A stretch of 64,000 bases of DNA from Lytechinus variegatus (lineage: Eukaryota; Echinodermata; Echinoidea; Temnopleuroida; Toxopneustidae), in assembly GCF_018143015.1 (NCBI RefSeq), contig NC_054754.1, positions 24,938,894-25,002,893 of the forward strand. Reading direction: 5' to 3'. The position numbers were made by a program, and so were the translations under genes. Position 1 is the first letter of the stretch; every line of letters starts with the position of its first letter. Below the pieces are notes generated by a model, which had not been told where the DNA came from, made no database searches, and worked only from the letters and a program-made list of their open reading frames with translations. Shown piece by piece: positions 22,070-35,500 of the stretch.

Positions 22070-25000
22070 CCACTGTTAGTCTTAATCCAGCTAATCCACT
22101 TTGTATGTTACCTACAAGGGGACTGTTTCATAAATGCTTTCATAAGATTATGCATGACTATAAGTGATTGGAATATGAAGAGCCAGATTATGAGCCAAAT
22201 GTTTTTTGTTGATTTTTAACATACAGTCAAACCTGTGTTAGTGGCCTTCTGTGTATAGCAGCCACCTGCCTGTAAAGTGTCACATTTTGTGTCACCTTTA
22301 TGTTTCTCACATAAATGTTTGTATTCAAATTGATTGAGCCTTCAGCTTAGTTCTTTTTTTTGTATTCCAGTCATTCATGAAATTGCTTGTTACTTAATGA
22401 ACTCCTTCATGGAACACCCCAGGGGGCCGTAAGTTAAGAGTGACTTTAAGTATGACTAGTGATCCTTTATTGAGGTAAATGATATTCACCGTTAAATGTC
22501 CATTGATGATTATTTAGCATGTAAGAAAGGTTCACCAGTTCTTAAACTCGCTCTCAACTTATGAACAGCTTTATGAATCATCCACCAGGTAGGGAGATAT
22601 TACAACATTTAACAGGGTGAATATCTATTTTGATAATACATTGAAGTACAGTCTATCATTTTTTTTATTTTGGAGATAAATAATTGATTTTTAGGTTTTA
22701 TATCACAGGAAAATCCTAATTTCGAAAACCATCAATGAGGTGAAAAACAATATTTATCTTAGATAATTAGACCTGTGGTCTTTGTGGAAAGCTTCCCCCC
22801 CCCTTTTTTTTAGCTCATCATGTAATGTAAAACTACAATTATGGCTTGAAAAGCTACAGCTTTGGCTGTGGCAGTGCCAAGATTTGAAGTTAGAAGGGGG
22901 GGGGGGGCATGAAGAGCTAATATGAAAAAAGGATGCTGATGACAATTTCCTTTGATTGAGTTCCATTTAAACATAGTATATATGTTCAATAGACGATTCT
23001 CAAAATATAGAGATAGGATTTAACAGGATATCAATTAATAGATTGATTTGTATTTAAAATCAAAAGGATTTCCCATAAAATTTGAGATATGACATTGCCC
23101 CCCCATGCAATTATATACATTATCATAAATATGAATGTGAAATTAAAGTGCATGAAATGCTCTTGATGTTCAGAGTTAAATTGCATAGATTTTTTTAATG
23201 TAGATGGGATTAACAAAAGTGCATTTGAATTTAGTTTGATAAACTTTACATACAATCTGAGATTTATAACAACTCAAAGTGTTGGTCCTTATTTGTGTAA
23301 ATAAGAAAGCAGATTCTTTAAAATAAGATTATAGAATTTCTAATATTATATACTAGTAGTATAGCAATACAGTATTATTTCATATAAAAGAAAATGATTT
23401 GGTATTCAAATAGGTTTTCATGAATCTATTTTTGTAATATGACATCATTATAGCGTCCAAGTTTAATGTAGGCTGAAGTTTGATAAACATTATACTCCTT
23501 TGTTGCTCAAAATCTAGTTGATATATTTTTAGTTTAGTAAACCAAGGATTATTAATTTGTATGCATATAACAAAAGACTAAGGTATTTTGAATGGGAACG
23601 AAAACGCAATAAGAATTTTACACCTTTACATATGAGAGTAATATTTCAATGAGTTTGAAATCCTGAATTATCATCTAAATCATGGATTCTAGAATATGAT
23701 TCAGTTTCTACAATAAGTGGTTGTTGTGCCTACACATTTTGTGTGTCTAGTATGATACCTATTATGTTCTGTTACTACAATGGTATTATGATAGCCATAT
23801 CTCATTCTTAAAGAGAAGAAATTCTTGATAAATATTTCATCAACACCCAAGTGCACTTTTAAGCAATATGAGAGGTGCGTTCACTTTGAATGGCCCTTTA
23901 TCAATAGAGACAGTCACCATGCTCAGTAATCTTTTCCCCAAATTTAATATTTTGGGGTGTTATATCGTGAATCTGTTTGGCCTGGGAGAAATTTGACATA
24001 AGAGCAATAATTCACACATGTTTTGGCCATAATTTCATTTTGATACTTGTTCCCACTTTGTTAATTATGTATGTGCTAATGAGATTCAACACATGCACAG
24101 TTGACAGTTATTCATTTTGACTTTTCCCAGTATAAAATATAGTTAATTCAACCCATGTTCTATAAGCCACATGTGTTGGGGAAATGATACATCCTGGTTA
24201 CATTATGGCCTGTAAGTTCTAGCTTTACATTTGAAATATTAATTTTACTTAAAATGTGCCAAATCTCTTTAATGACTGCAGTACAGGATTTTCAAAACAA
24301 CAATGCTTCTTTAGTGTCTGTGGATTAATTTCCAGTGATTCACACCAAGCATAGCTATTCCATATTTTCTTATAGATTATAAAGAAAATGATTTTTCGAG
24401 ACAAATAAATTTTCAAAGAAAAATCCTTGGAAAAGATTTGATTGAATATCAGAAACTGCAAAAATACTCTTTATTTGTGCTTTGCTCTCAGTTGACCAGT
24501 TTAGGCATATACAACTCTGATGCTGTCTGGTATTGTTTTGATATAAATCATCACTTTTTTGTTGCAATTTTGTGAATTATACATACTTTCCAAACCTGTA
24601 TCTTTGTATTACAGGTTATGATACAATCCAAAATAAAAGATTGAATTTTAACTTGTAATATGTTATCAGCATCCTTGTTGGTATTATTTGTGAGTTTGAT
24701 GATGAGTGGTAGATATGCAGAAGGGATAACATTGATTGCCATAAAGTGAGAGACTACCTGATGATTAAACATGAACTTGATGGATTAGCAAACAGTTTTT
24801 TTTATAAAAAGAAATTATGAACCCTCCAAAAAGGTAACATTTATCTCCCAGAAAACGTGACAAGCAAAAAAAAAGATGTTATCAACTCCAAAATTGGTCA
24901 AATTTTACCACAGAAAATGAGGGAAGATATTTTTGGTATACACTTTTCCAGGGGTAGGTCAATCATTCACAGGAATCCTTTAGCTAGTTGACAGTACTGA

Positions 25001-26519
25001 CCTGGACCCAATTGCATAACGTTTCTACTATGGTAACTTTGCCATCCAATGTCAACTACCATGTTAAAGATGATCAATAGCCAATCAAAATCAAGGATTC
25101 CATTCAGTTACCATTGGATGGAGAAGTTACCATGATGGTAACTTTTATGCAACTTCAGGGACCCAGTGAGTATGCTGGTTAACAATTTAAAATGCAGCAA
25201 AATAAAATATCTGCATTTCATATCGCTGACTGTGAAAGATGACACAAATCTAATAGTTTGTGCATGTAGACTCATTGTAGACCCAAGATAGAGCTTTACC
25301 TGGATAAATGAAGTCAAGAAAATTACTCCATAATGGGATGAAGAAAAAGGTTCACACTTTTTTTGGGATATATATATATTATTTACAGATTTTTTTTCAA
25401 TAGGCTAATTATGTATATAAAAAAATCAGACTTGCAATGCATTTTCGAAAAAAAATATTTTATTTAATTTAAAAAAGAGGTGGTGCTGGTTATTGAGGTA
25501 CATATTGGCTATGAAATATTTCTATAATATTGACTGGCTTTGAGGGAGATACCATATATATTTCCTGAAGTTGTCTCATATTGCCTGAGTCTGACAAGGG
25601 CAAATGGGCATGCATACAGAGGGAAATAGGGTATCTCACAAAAAATAAAGCAAATCAATATTATTTATTACCCATAAGCCTGAAGCTGTATGATGTGTAA
25701 TTCAAGCTTATTTGTAGCAATGCCTGTTTGCCTGATGACACTTCTAAATTGTGAGATTGAGGAAGTAATCCTGGCTAAGTAACATGATGTAAAGTGTAAA
25801 CAGCACAAATGCGCATCATGCATGGCGCGCATGCACTTCATGCGTATATACACAAGTCTTGCACTTGGGTTTGATGAAATAGGTATACAGTCATTATGGA
25901 CCGATGTTTTACTACATAGGCGTAATAGAAAAATAACCATAATCGTCGGAGGAGGGATATATGAATTATTGTGTCCCCCTTACATGTATGACTATATATT
26001 GTATAGTCATACAGCTGAATCCCTTGGCTTCAGTGGCCAATTGTGACACAGTAATTGTGTTGAGTTAATCTATCAGACAGACAAAATGCGTGTTTAGGTC
26101 CTATATCTTGTTTCCAAATTGCCTCATTCAGGTAATAATACCCCATATGGTAATGCATGCAGTGATGCAGTCATTCATTAATTCAGAGAGAACAGCTAGG
26201 CCTAGGTCTAGGATTATAGGCCCCTAAGGCAGGGACTGTACCGATATTTAGAAGCCATAAGGGCAAGATAACCTAAGGTAACGTCATTCTTTTTCTAAGT
26301 TGATTATGGAGATATTTAGAGCTAGCTAGATGGTCGTTTATTCATTTGTCAAGTAAAATCCATGTGCAAGTGTGCCCTGTGCACGGCTCAAATGCGTTTT
26401 TTTCCATTTTTGTTTGCTTCCGTAACATTCCCATAGAAAGGCGTGCTGCGGAGAAATTTGGATTTGGAAATTGACCGGGGAAATATTGTTTTTACTTGAG
26501 TTTAGAAGACAACGTTAAA
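22070..26519. other. GORAB 3' UTR and intergenic region before WDR46
   Basis: No exon is seen. AATAAA motifs occur in the AT-rich sequence downstream of GORAB (for example 24632-24637), but none can be singled out as the real poly(A) signal. Repeats include a MITE-like segment at about 22395-22590 and a hairpin MITE at about 25010-25165. A 5' splice site follows the WDR46 start at 26538. No core promoter element is convincing. Confidence 0.5.
25008..25166. repeat. hairpin MITE
   Basis: The left arm has GACCCAATTGCATAACGTTT, TATGGTAACTTTGCCATCCAATG. The right arm has CATTGGATGGAGAAGTTACCAT, GGTAACTTTTATGCAACTTCAGGGACC. The two arms are reverse complements over about 60 bp with mismatches. Confidence 0.7.
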
Positions 26520-29500
26520 ATGTCAAAGAACAGAAAAGTAAGTGTATATTTGAAAATTCAGTAGTACTCTTTAATAATGTTATCGATGTATTGTGAGCGA
26601 AGCAGAGTAATGAAATGAATATGACGAATGCTTCGAAAGCTCGAAAGATGAAGAAAAGCGTTTCCTTTTCGGTCCCACGTACTCCTTTCCATGTTCGCCT
26701 ATTTTGCTGCATGGTGAATCACTGAATGAATGGATATTTGTTTCTTGGAATCTTGAATCTGAACTGAATAATTGAATAGGGTCGAATTTCTGTCTTTTCA
26801 CTCCTCCTGCTTAATGTTAACCTACTCTTTTCTATTTCCTCCATGGCCATGTCTACAAAGTTTAAAACTAAAGGCCTACAACAAACGCAACGTTATTCTG
26901 CAGGCTGCAGTGCATGTTTCCCAGTTTTTTTAGTTTTACTTTAGCCATTTTCTCAGGCAGTAACATAGAGTAGAGGCGCTGGTCAGCAAATTGGAATTGT
27001 CCCAGTTATACGCTACAGGGGCCGTCTCAGTTTTCAAAGATTTATCCACACAAGAAATCTAGAGAAGCTCAGTCAAGTCAAAGGTTCTTTCACCTGTACC
27101 TGTCGAGTGTCGAGTGCCGATATCAATCGAGTGCGCTAATCAAGTTTCATTATTGGAAGGCGCAAGTTGTGATGAATAGTCGGTGAACTCGGGGGGAGAA
27201 TCGAGGTCACTGAATTTATTTTTAGCACCCTCAATCCTTGTAATTGCCGTCCGTGTCCCGCAGGGGTAAGTGAAGAAAAACTGTCTCCATAAGCAATGAC
27301 AATTTAAATGTATTAAGACATGATTTGTCTTGGTTTATGAGGATATCCTTGTTTTCTGGGACAATTTTTGGACCAGCACCTCAACTGTTAGTGTCATGAT
27401 TGTGTTGTCATTGACATCGCATTGCCATGACAATGCCTTTTTGGTTCTTCCTTTTTTTGCATTGCACATGCTTTAACTGTATCTCTTCATCAAAAAATGG
27501 CTTGTGATCATGGCTGGATGACGTGTAATAAGCAAAGTGTACATGTCAACTGCTGCGGCAAACGCTGTCTAGCTCTAGCCTGGGTGCACTAGATTGTTGT
27601 TTTACTTTTCAGTTTAATAATGATAATCGATCTAGCTGAAAATAATATTCTTATCATTTTTTTTTTCATCATCATCATGATCATCATTATTTGTGTGAAA
27701 TATTGTTGTTATTAAAGAACTTGCTTGTATCTAATTTTAAAAGAAACCAGTGAGATACTTTGATACCAACAATGAGGATGGAGATGATGGAGAACAGCCC
27801 CAAACAGATTCCAAGAAGAATGAAGTAGAAAATACAGCATCAAAGAAGAGAGCTAAGAAGAGGAGACCAGACCAGGAGAGCTTAAGAGATAAAAAAGATC
27901 CATTCCCGGGCCCTGCTCCAATCAGCGATGAGACTGTTAAGAAGTACAGACGGGGAGAAAAAGCTACTGCTGTGAGTTAGACAATTTGATAAGAGTATCA
28001 AAGATGATTGAACTCTATTCATGGATTTCTATACCTAACTATTTTCTTGTCATACCAATTTTTAATTACTTTTAATTCCACTGTAATTGAATGATTTTGG
28101 AACGTTTAAATATTTTATTCCATTTTAATATAAATAAAGGAGGCAGGACTTACTATAGATTAATTTCCATGGATCTTCTTGTCGATGTTCCAAGAACCAT
28201 CATTTTCTTCTCTTATTCATCATTGTTGTGTTTTTATTGTAGAAAATTTTATTGAAATTTTTGTCATCGATATCATTTCATACTGAGGTGTTTGCACCCT
28301 TCTTTGTCAATGTTCGGAGAATCATCAATTTCTTCTCGTATCATTGTTCTGTTTTTATAATAGTAGCTTTTATGGAAATTTATTATCGATATAATTTTAT
28401 ACTGTTGTGTTTACACCCTTTTTTGTTGTAGCAAGAGATGAGGAATTTTCGACACAGGACAACCATGAAGAGAGGTGAAGATAGGTTTGCATTGGCTGCA
28501 AAGCAAGCTGCAAGGAGCGAACTTCTACTCCCAGAAGAAACGGGGTAGGTCAGGTGGTAAACTGCCAATTCGTCTACTGCCAACTCATCCACTCACCACA
28601 TGGTCTACTTTCATTCAGTCTAATGCCATTCCATCCATCAATATTTCATTTAACAACCATTTGGTCCAATAACCATTTGGTCTAATCATCATTTCGTCTA
28701 ATCACCATGTGGTATATGACCTTTTCGTCTCATAACCAGTTGGTCTAATATCCATTTCACTTCATGCATTTTGCATAATGTAGTCCGATTATTTAAAATG
28801 ATGCTTGAACTAAATGGCTATTGGACCAAATGATAGAAGACGAATTGGCATTAGACGAATTGGAAACAAACTGGTCAGGTCAGAGGTTTTAGCTGATAAG
28901 AATTTTTCAGTGAAAAAAATGATATTGGACATTGCTACATGAACATGAAAGAAAAGTACCACTTCATATCAAAGGTATAAAAGAAATGTTTGTCTGTAGT
29001 ACAGAGTAGCCAAAATCTTTAGATGACTAGGAGCTTTAAACATGAATCACAGCATGATAGTCAGTACCATTATGTATAATGTATGTATGTTGCCATAGAA
29101 AACGTGTGTACTTTGAAAGTGGATTGATTTTTTAAAAAGACGATACATTAGCCAAATACTGCAATATGAATTTGAATTGAAAATTGTTTTACTTGATACT
29201 TGTCGTACCGACTCTTTTACCTGACTGCTAAGAAAGCACGAATGCCTGTGAGCAAGCAACCAGGGGACCAACGGCTTAAGGTCCTCTCCAAGGGACCTGG
29301 TAATGAGGATAAATGCCTTACCAAAGGGCACTAGCGCGCCACTTGGGAATCGAACCCGGGTCACCGAAATCCGAAACCCCCGCTTTACCGACTGAGCTAT
29401 CGATTACTACTTGATGTAGTAATCCCTTTGGCAGCTCATACAGAAGCTATACTAGGATGATGAATAAGCTGAGCCACTGGAAGGCGTGTCATGAAGAGCA

Positions 29501-32500
29501 GAACTGGTGATGGATAGACATAGCAATTTTGTATATGTACAAGATTTAAGATTTCAGGTGATGGGAAAAAATTGAAGTTAATGGTACAATGATAGCTGCC
29601 AAAGTTTAGAACTCCTAATCAAATGACTTGCTCTTCATATTCATTTTGATTATATTGGGGTTGTGTGTTGATGCTTTATTTTACTTTCATGAACTTCAAC
29701 GCGCTTATGATTTTGGAACTTTGATTGCTTTATATTTGCAAGGTTTTTAGAAGCAGATGAAGGCGAAGAAACATATGATGTCACCCAAGAAGAAATAAGA
29801 AAAGCTGTTGATATTGCAAGTGCTACCAAAGTAAGTTTATACCCGACTTGTTAATCAATGATTATTTCATTTTTGATGATGTGTCATTGTTTAAAGCAGG
29901 CGAAGGATTAAGAATCTGATCAATAATGAAAAAAATAGATTTCATCTATATTTGTAATAGATCAATCTGACCAAAGAGGAACAATGAAGTCATTGGCGGT
30001 CATCCAAACCGTTGTACCACACGTATGACAGTGCAAACCCATTTCAGAGAAAATCAATAAAAGTTACTTCCCGAGCCTTACAACATATTCATTGCTAGAA
30101 AAATGCATGATTTGAAAGACCAAGACAATTGCTTGACATTGGTATCCTTATTTTTACACAAAACCAAGGATCAGAGAAAATATTGCAAAAGAGCTCCATG
30201 CTTGTAATTTCGGTTTGAGCAGTTTAGATTTCCCCTGTACAAAAACTACAAAGGGGATACAAAACCCTGACCGTGATTTCAATGCGCGCGGTCAGTCAAA
30301 ACGTCGTATTGCATTTCACTGGCAAAGTCAATGCAGTGCATATGGCTGATACGACAGTTTGGCAGACCGCGCACATTGAAATTGCGGTCAGTCAAAACGT
30401 TGTATTGCTCTGCTACAGTACATGTACATGTTTCCAATGGGAATTGCGCATTTTATTAAAAATTTGTATGGCATTGCCATGAAAATCCCTTCTTATATCA
30501 GAAACTAAAATAAATTTCTGCCTTGAAATTTAGTAATGAATGGAATAGGACTTGTACTTTCATTTTCTGCAAAATTCTCAAAATAATTTTTTTTTTGACC
30601 AATATTGACTGGTACAACAAATTGTCACAATCATTTCATGAATATGGAACAATACATTGTGAAAGCTGTTCCATTTGCATGCTACATAATAAATATAATA
30701 TATGATACCGGGTAATGAAAATGACAAAAATAGAAATAATATTCGGTCCCTGAAACACACTTATTCTATTGATCTCTGTTCAAAGAGGTAAACATCGTGG
30801 CTGCCCTTCTTTTTTAAATGGCTCCAAAGCACATGGTGACTATGTCTTGTCTGTAAGCACAGACTTAAATTTGATAATTTTACAAATTATGTATTTTTTT
30901 TCAAATAACATGCTACGGATGAAGACTAGATTCCAAACTCTACGTCTGTGTTGAAGCAGCCACAGAACATGAGGGAATCTAGTCTCACTTCTTCAGACTC
31001 TTCATTATGCACTTTGCAATACCATAGGTCTGTTCTTGCAGACTACATATGAACATACTAGTACAGTAATATAATAATATATAGCATTTATGAAGCGCTG
31101 ATTTATCTAGTTGCCTATTCAATGGCACACTATATATTACCCCGGCTGTAGCTCCAGCTGCTAAAGGCGCTTGGTGCATTCAAGGAATTAATCCTGCCGG
31201 ATACCCATTCACCTCACCTGGGTTGAGTGCAGCACAATGTGGATAAATTTCTTGCTGAAGGAAAACAAGCCATGGCTGAGATTGGAACCCAAGATCCTCT
31301 GATTGAAAGATGAGATTCATAACCACTATACCACAACGCCCCCATCAGTACACCTACACATACTATGTACAAACTAGATATCCAAAAATTGTTTCCCATT
31401 TCTTTATATGAAACAATTACTTTACCATTTTCTGTCACAAAGCAATCTTGGACTTTCTCCTCATATTTACTTTGTTTCCTCAGAATTTTGAGCTGAGATT
31501 GGACCAGTTTGGCCCTTACAGGATGGATTTCACCAGGAATGGTAGACATTTACTTCTTGGAGGTCGCAGGGGTCATCTAGCTGGGATCGACTGGGTCACA
31601 AAGAAACTTCACTTTGAAACCAATGTAACAGAAGAAATCCAGGATGTACAGTAAGTGATTAAACTCATCTCAGCTAATAGTAGATGTGTTGCGGAGGAGT
31701 GGACAAGTATCAGGGCTATGAACCACAAGGTCCAGGGTTCAATTCCCATTGCAGCACTCACGTCATATGGCAAGGCATTTACATAAATTTTCATGTAATA
31801 GAATTTGAATGTAAAAATCTGCTGGTAACATGTAACTTTATCCAAAAAAAATAATCCAAAGGCAAATTAGTCTGAGACCTATCTGATGTTTTAGATGTAA
31901 CAGTTCTCATTGATCCACAAAAAAAATTAAGAACAGTTGCCATTCTTCTGAAATAAATGTATGATATGGAATACTAATCTGGATGTTAAAGAGAAAGTAA
32001 GATTTGAAATCACTCTCTTGAAAAGGTGTATTTTGTTACACATCCTTGATCTACAGAGGCAATAGAAATGTGGAATGAAGATGAGTTGACTTAGCTAGCT
32101 AGCCTAGCCACTGGCCTGATGCACATCAGGGAATAATTTTGCTTTACAAATTTTTTGGTCATAAGAGAAAAGCTCTCAACTAAGTAATGTACAGTCTTAT
32201 GTAAAAATATGCTACAGAAAAGACTTCATGCATAGCAGTCTTTCAAAAATGTGGATCGAATTGTGATGTGATACCAGGAAAATTATTCCCTGCACATCCA
32301 GGGACCAGAAGCACATAATGCAAATCGGCTTTCCTAATGAACACTTGCTTGAAAAAAAAGTACGCTAGTTGGGGAAAAATGCATGGCCCACGTAACAGTA
32401 GAAATGATGCATGTCATGTGATCAGCTCTCAGCCAATCATTTGATTGGGATTTCAATCCATTTTATAATTCATATTTTTCTTATAGATGGTTACACTTGG

Positions 32501-35500
32501 AAACAATGTGTGCAGTAGCTCAGAAGAAATGGATGTACATCTATGATAATAATGGGGTAGAGTTACATTGTATCAAGAAGATGCATAATATAACTCGGAT
32601 GGAGTTTCTTCCTTATCACTTTCTACTAGCTGGTTGTGTAAGTACATGTAATCTAAATGATAACAACATTTCTTTCAATTCAATTCATTTATTTCACTCG
32701 ATAAAAATAACATACCTACAGGTAAATAAGAAATACATAATGGCAAGAACAAAACAAAGTAACAAAAATGATAATACAGTAAATAGTGTACAGAACAGGC
32801 TTCGAGTGTGGACTGGCATTAAAGAGCTGTTAGATCTTAGAAGTTCCAGCCCAGTAAAGAAAGAAAAAAAAAAACATGGCTGATAGGAAGAAGTAGAAGA
32901 AGAATGATAAAGAAAGAAAATGAATTACTTGTAGGAAAAGAAGGAGGAGGGGGGGGGGGGGGGCAGTGGAGGAAGAGAAGGAAGTGTTAAAGGAAAGGAG
33001 GGATGGAGGAGAAAGAAGGACAAGGTGTAGGTGGAGAAAAAAAGGTGAGGAAGAGGAGGATGGGGAAGGAGAATAAGACAACGAGGAAGAAGTCAAGGAA
33101 AAGGAGGGGAGAAGAAAGGTAGAATGGGAAGAGGAGGAGAAAGAGAAAGAGAAGCAGAAAAGAGTAATAGAAAGAACAAAAAGGAAGAGGAGAAGGGAAA
33201 TCTTAGAAATTATTTTATTTTTGTGAATTTCACAGTCCTTTTGAGGTTTGTACCGTGACTGATTAATTGACCTGTATTGCTTTTCTGACCTTTTACCCTT
33301 GACTCTTTGTTTGACCTGTAATCTGTGAAGAGGAAATTTTCAAGTATAATTATATATTTATCAGAATACTGTTATGTATGTTGTTGCTTATTATTATGTA
33401 ATGTTGACAAATTATACTTGTATATACTTTTGTTATTGGAATGTAGAAGTCAAATCAAATCTAACCTTGATATCCCTGTGCTTGTTTCCCTACAGAGTTC
33501 ATATGGTGGGTTACAGTATTTAGATGTATCTGTTGGTAAGCTGGTTTGTGATATGCCCACAAAGAGTGGCAGGCTTGATGTTATGACCCAGAATCAAAAG
33601 AATGCCATCATTCACCTGGGTCATCCAAATGGTGAGTGTCAAATTTTTCCTATTTTTTTTAAAGGTAAAGGCCGGTTGTGGTAATGATCTCAAAATGAGT
33701 TCGAACAGAATCAAATAAATTTACCGCCATAGTGTTTGTATAGGCATATAGAAATAAAAAATATGTGTCAAATGACTCTGGTAGAAAGTGTGTCATTGCT
33801 GCGAAATTAGCAAAAGCACAGAATTCTATCAAATGCTGGGTATTTTTCCAAGGAATATTAATTCACCGTCCCACATATGCTTTTCTGTGTTAGTGATCAT
33901 CAGAATTATCGGTTTTCATGATTTCACAAAGATTAGTTTACATTAAATGTAGATCAATGATGATATTGTGACCATTAACCTTGATGACTTTTTCATGAAA
34001 TAATTGTTGCTCCAGTTAGTTTCTTTTACCTTTAATATTTCCAACGGCCCATCTATTATATCCAGGCCCAGTTCTTGAAACTTTAAGAAATCAGATGTAA
34101 CCCATGATAACAGTCAACATATTTTCTCATGAGAAATTGTGAATTTGGGACAAAGTGGTATCTCTTGTTTGATGTTTCCATATATTACATCACTGTTACC
34201 TGTTCTTTTGACATTGGTGTACTGGTTTGTAGGGTGGGTGTATTGACTCTGAATCTTTTCACAATTTTTATTTTACAAATCACTGATATGTATTTTCTAA
34301 ATCTTAATTGTTTGAGAATTTCTTTTAGCATCTGGTTTATTTGAATTGAAGACATGCCAAACCTATGAAATAATATTAATATTTTCCCCCTCAAATTTGA
34401 GCCTCATTTATCCAACGGTAAACGTCTGCAATAATAAAAAATGAGTAAAATCATTATATTTGGTAAATGCAGCATTGCTGATTATTGCTGATTATTGCTC
34501 ATTACTGACATTGATCATAGTATGATGTATCCAGAAAAACGCCATATGAATGTAGTCTCCAGTATTATAGACTTTAACGATATTTCTTTTTAATATATTT
34601 GTTGGGTTTCCTTGTGTGTTTCAGGCACTGTCACAATGTGGAGTCCTAATTCAAGAGAACCACTTGTCAAGATGTTATGTCATAAAGGAGCTGTCCGATC
34701 TATAGCTATAGATAAACAGGGAACGTAAGTACAGATGCCAATCCACCCAACTTAGGTGGTTAAAGGAGGCACTATATTTTAGGTCGGTCCATCCATACAT
34801 AAAGAATTGATTAATATTCAATTAAGCTAATTATTACATATCTGCTGAAATGAATGAGTTTTGAGAGACGATTTGAAGAGTTCTGTGTTGTCATTTTCAC
34901 CGAGTGAAGAAGGGAGGGAGTTCCAGATGCATGGAGCAATAGATGAAAAGGCATGGTCTCCATAGGTGGTGCTTAATCTGGAGATTTTAGCCCGATCGAC
35001 CCTCGTCGCAATTAATCTCGAGATTCAAGAAACCCTGTCTCCACCATCGTAAGAAGAGCGATTCCTGCTCGAGTAAAGCATCGATGCATTGTGGTCTGAC
35101 GCTGTGAATAAGATAATCCAGAGTGCGTCAGCACCTGCAAATTTATTTATTATTTGCAAAAATATTTTGCAAATAATCTTGAGATTATTAAAGCGAACTA
35201 GCGCAATAATTGCATCTCCATTACAAATAATCTTGAGATTGTTCAGATCTGGATAATTTGCTGGATTAGAAATAGCGTGTTAATTGAAAACTCGGCTGGT
35301 GTAGATGGCCCTCATATCCCTTTAGGTGTGTTTGTCGGACAAGTTGTAAGATCTGCCAACTTTAATTGATTGGCATTGGCTGAGAAGTGGCATTTCCTAT
35401 GGTAACTGTTTGATATCGTACTTTATCGGATAAATTTCCAACAAGGGTCCTTTCATGATCCTGCATGAAATATAATAAACCCTCAAACCTTTGCATATAT

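Noticed and set aside
29330..29405. A functional tRNA gene on the minus strand
   Set aside because: A and B boxes are present but the acceptor and anticodon stems do not pair and a SINE body follows, so it was called a tRNA-derived SINE.
32497..32883. 128-codon frame as a distinct gene
   Set aside because: Its first part is WDR46 exon 6 and it runs past a good donor (32638) into intron and LINE tail.
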